Shown: positions 62,350 through 64,000 of the stretch, piece by piece
How the letters are laid out: each line of letters starts with the position of its first letter
Position numbering within the stretch: position 1 is the first letter of the stretch
Assembly (NCBI GenBank): GCA_963277665.1
Contig: OY728120.1
Location: 426,442,138 to 426,506,137 of the forward strand
DNA from: Viscum album
Lineage: Eukaryota; Streptophyta; Magnoliopsida; Santalales; Viscaceae
Direction: 5' to 3'
DNA length: 64,000 bases
Made by a program: the position numbers and the translations under genes
The notes under the pieces: generated by a model
Database searches by the model: none
The model's input: only the letters and a program-made list of their open reading frames with translations
Told to the model about the DNA's origin: nothing

Positions 62350-63356
62350 TTCCTTGCTTACTTCCCTATGTCTCTATAGTTATAGCATTGAACCATGGGT
62401 GGTTCTCTCCTTTCTTCCACCACATTCTCCATCGTTTTCATGTCTTTTAGACACTCTTGAGCATGGTTTCCTTCTTTCCCACACTTAAGAAACTTCCCCA
62501 TCCCTTTTAGGCAGTTCCCATGGTGCAACTTCCAACATTTTTGGCATGTGGGTTGTTGAGTTTTCATCCCACCTTTGTCATTAGATTCACCGTCTTAAAA
62601 CTCCATCTTTAATTTCATATCACTATATCCATGGGACCATTTGCCAAACTCCATATCTACTTTGGGATCACATCAAACAACTTATTCATAACTCCCAATG
62701 TCTCTAATTTCAATATTCTTTTGAAGGTTTGGTTTTAATCCACTAAAGAATCTATCATTTTTTCTATCATTTTTTATAACAAAACCTGAAGCGTACCTTA
62801 GAAGACATGTGAAATTAACTACGTAGGTTGTGATAGATTCCCCTTGTTTTTTCGTTATCTCTATGAATTCTCTCTCCATCTTCATGTGAAGCGTTCTTGG
62901 GAAATACTTATTATGAAACATGATCGTAAAGTCTTCCCATTCCATCTCTTCAATTTCTTCACTTGGCTTGGTGTTCTTAATCAAAGCCCACCATTTGTTA
63001 GCCTTTCCATATAGATGATAAACAGCTAGTGTCACCATATCCATCTCATAACAGTGGTGTATAGAAATGATCTTCCCCATGGAGTTGACCCAGTATTCCA
63101 CAACTAGTGGATCGGAAGATCCACTAAACTTCGGTGGTCATTACCGCATAAAACACTCGATAGCGAGTTTCTCCCTCATTGGTGAAGGATAATGTTCCCA
63201 CTTATTATGGTTATTGTTCATAACCTGAGATAGTTGGGTAAGAATCACCATGAAGTTTATAACTGCACGTCCCAAATCACTGGGGATGTTATTCGGGCAA
63301 TCGTTGCATTGGCCCTTGCATTAGTAGCTGGCCTGGTTTCTGCTGGTTCCCACCAT
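62350..63356 (-). pseudogene. Gag of Element 4 (broken)
   Basis: Starts MVGTSRNQASY then a stop and CKGQCNDC at 63356, parallel to MAGTRRNRV and the Cys-rich start of Element 3 Gag. Next come FMVILTQLSQVMNNNHNKWE, PPKFSGSSDPLVVEYWVNSM, KWWALIKNTKPSEEIEEMEW, FTCLLRYASGF and RFFSGLKPNLQ. Knuckles are CQKCWKLHHGNCLKG and a second in which the first Cys has become Phe (FLKCGKEGNHAQEC). Stops near the start and after the capsid region break the frame. Confidence 0.92.
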
Positions 63357-63555
63357 TTTCTAAAATAGAAAAGGATAGAACAAAACATAAATCAACATGT
63401 CATGAATATCATATTCATTTTTATAATATATAATAAATTAATAACATATGGGATCTTTATTTAAGGATTCTTGTGTGCATATTTGTACCAAGTCTCATGC
63501 TAAAGTTTTTCTCTAGGGGTCACTAATCCTAATTCCCAAATTAACTAAACCTTTA

Positions 63556-63566
63556 CTTTGATACCA
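63556..63566 (-). other. Primer-binding site of Element 4
   Basis: The minus strand reads TGGTATCAAAG, one mismatch from the initiator-Met signature, two bases from the LTR edge at 63569. Confidence 0.85.
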
Positions 63567-63568
63567 AC

Positions 63569-64000
63569 TATAGCGACCCAACATTTTATTATATTACTAT
63601 TACATAATTTTAAATATAAAAATATTATTATTAAAAATAGAGGATCCAAAGGATTAGTGTCTTTGGAAAACCAGGACAATACATATCAAGTACAAAATCA
63701 AGCATAAAAACTTATTTAATTCCTTCTTCTCTAGCTTCTTATTGGAACTTGACCTCTACTTAGTACATGTAGTCACCATAGGATATACATAAAAATGGGT
63801 GAGATAAAATCACATTAATAGGATATTTAATGACAATATAACAATTTTTGAGCATAACTATAACATAGGAAAAGGATCATGAACATGAGAGGAAACATTA
63901 ATAAGAGACTTGAAATGTGGATTTGCATAAAAAATGAAACATCATGTCTTAGTGGTTAACTACCACACATACTTGTAAATAATGATATAATCTTTTTTAT
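63569..64000 (-). repeat. 5' LTR of Element 4, partial
   Basis: Matches 56217 to about 56650 in order, including GAGGAAACATT(G/A)ATAAGAGA and CTTGAAATGTGG near 63890. It continues beyond the window. Confidence 0.9.

Larger units (their letters stand above)
56217..64000 (-). mobile_element. Element 4: Ty3/gypsy Tekay-like element, right LTR cut by window end
   Basis: The left LTR (56217-58819, 2603 bases, the 3' LTR) and the start of the right LTR (63569 onward) share TATAG(T/C)GACCCAA and then ACAAATAGAGGATACAAAGG-type sequence in order. Between them 4749 bases carry gag and pol on the minus strand, nearly the same internal length as Element 3 (4741). The protein remnants resemble Element 3 more than Element 1, so 3 and 4 are sister families with different LTR lengths. 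It is more decayed than Element 3. Confidence 0.92.

Overview
The window is nuclear DNA of a flowering plant, made of transposable elements inserted into one another. I found no intact host gene, rRNA, tRNA or organelle-derived segment. The plant assignment rests on chromodomain-bearing Ty3/gypsy elements with multi-kilobase LTRs and initiator-Met-tRNA primer sites, plus a CACTA (En/Spm) TNP2-type transposase. Most of the sequence is strongly AT-rich. All coding regions are pseudogenes with stops and frameshifts. The species cannot be named from this.

Layout. (1) 1-10358: a minus-strand Tekay/Del-like Ty3 element, Element 1, less AT-rich than the rest. Its left LTR is cut by the window edge. 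Each LTR carries six contiguous 25-base repeats and a GC-rich patch. (2) 10359-14103: decayed sequence with a possible LTR and primer site and CACTA-like palindromes. (3) 14104-45154: a decayed minus-strand CACTA element. Its TNP2 gene reads from about 43.3 kb down to 42570 and resumes at 16042. It is split by Element 2 (16043-42569), a Ty3 element with LTRs of about 4.1 kb and an internal region of only 2.7 kb that keeps a gag remnant and no recognisable pol. (4) The right LTR of Element 2 was itself hit twice. One insert is a non-coding LTR-retrotransposon-like unit of about 3.2 kb (about 24775-27970). The other is Element 3 (28935-41332), a complete but inactivated plus-strand Tekay-like element with LTRs of 3828 and 3829 bases and a TATAT target duplication. 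(5) 45155-56216: AT-rich DNA with no recognisable gene. (6) 56217-64000: Element 4, another minus-strand relative of Element 3, whose right LTR runs off the window.

Order of events: CACTA first, then Element 2 inside its transposase gene, then the small element and Element 3 inside one LTR of Element 2. Removing the two inner insertions leaves a right LTR of about 4.13 kb against 4109 bases for the left, which supports the reconstruction. Elements 2, 3 and 4 share gag ancestry. Elements 2 and 3 also share LTR landmarks: a TATA box, a GTACGTAC-type motif about 525 bases downstream of it, and a TTACTGAGCAT-type motif near the LTR end. All boundaries and similarities were found by reading, without alignment software or database searches.
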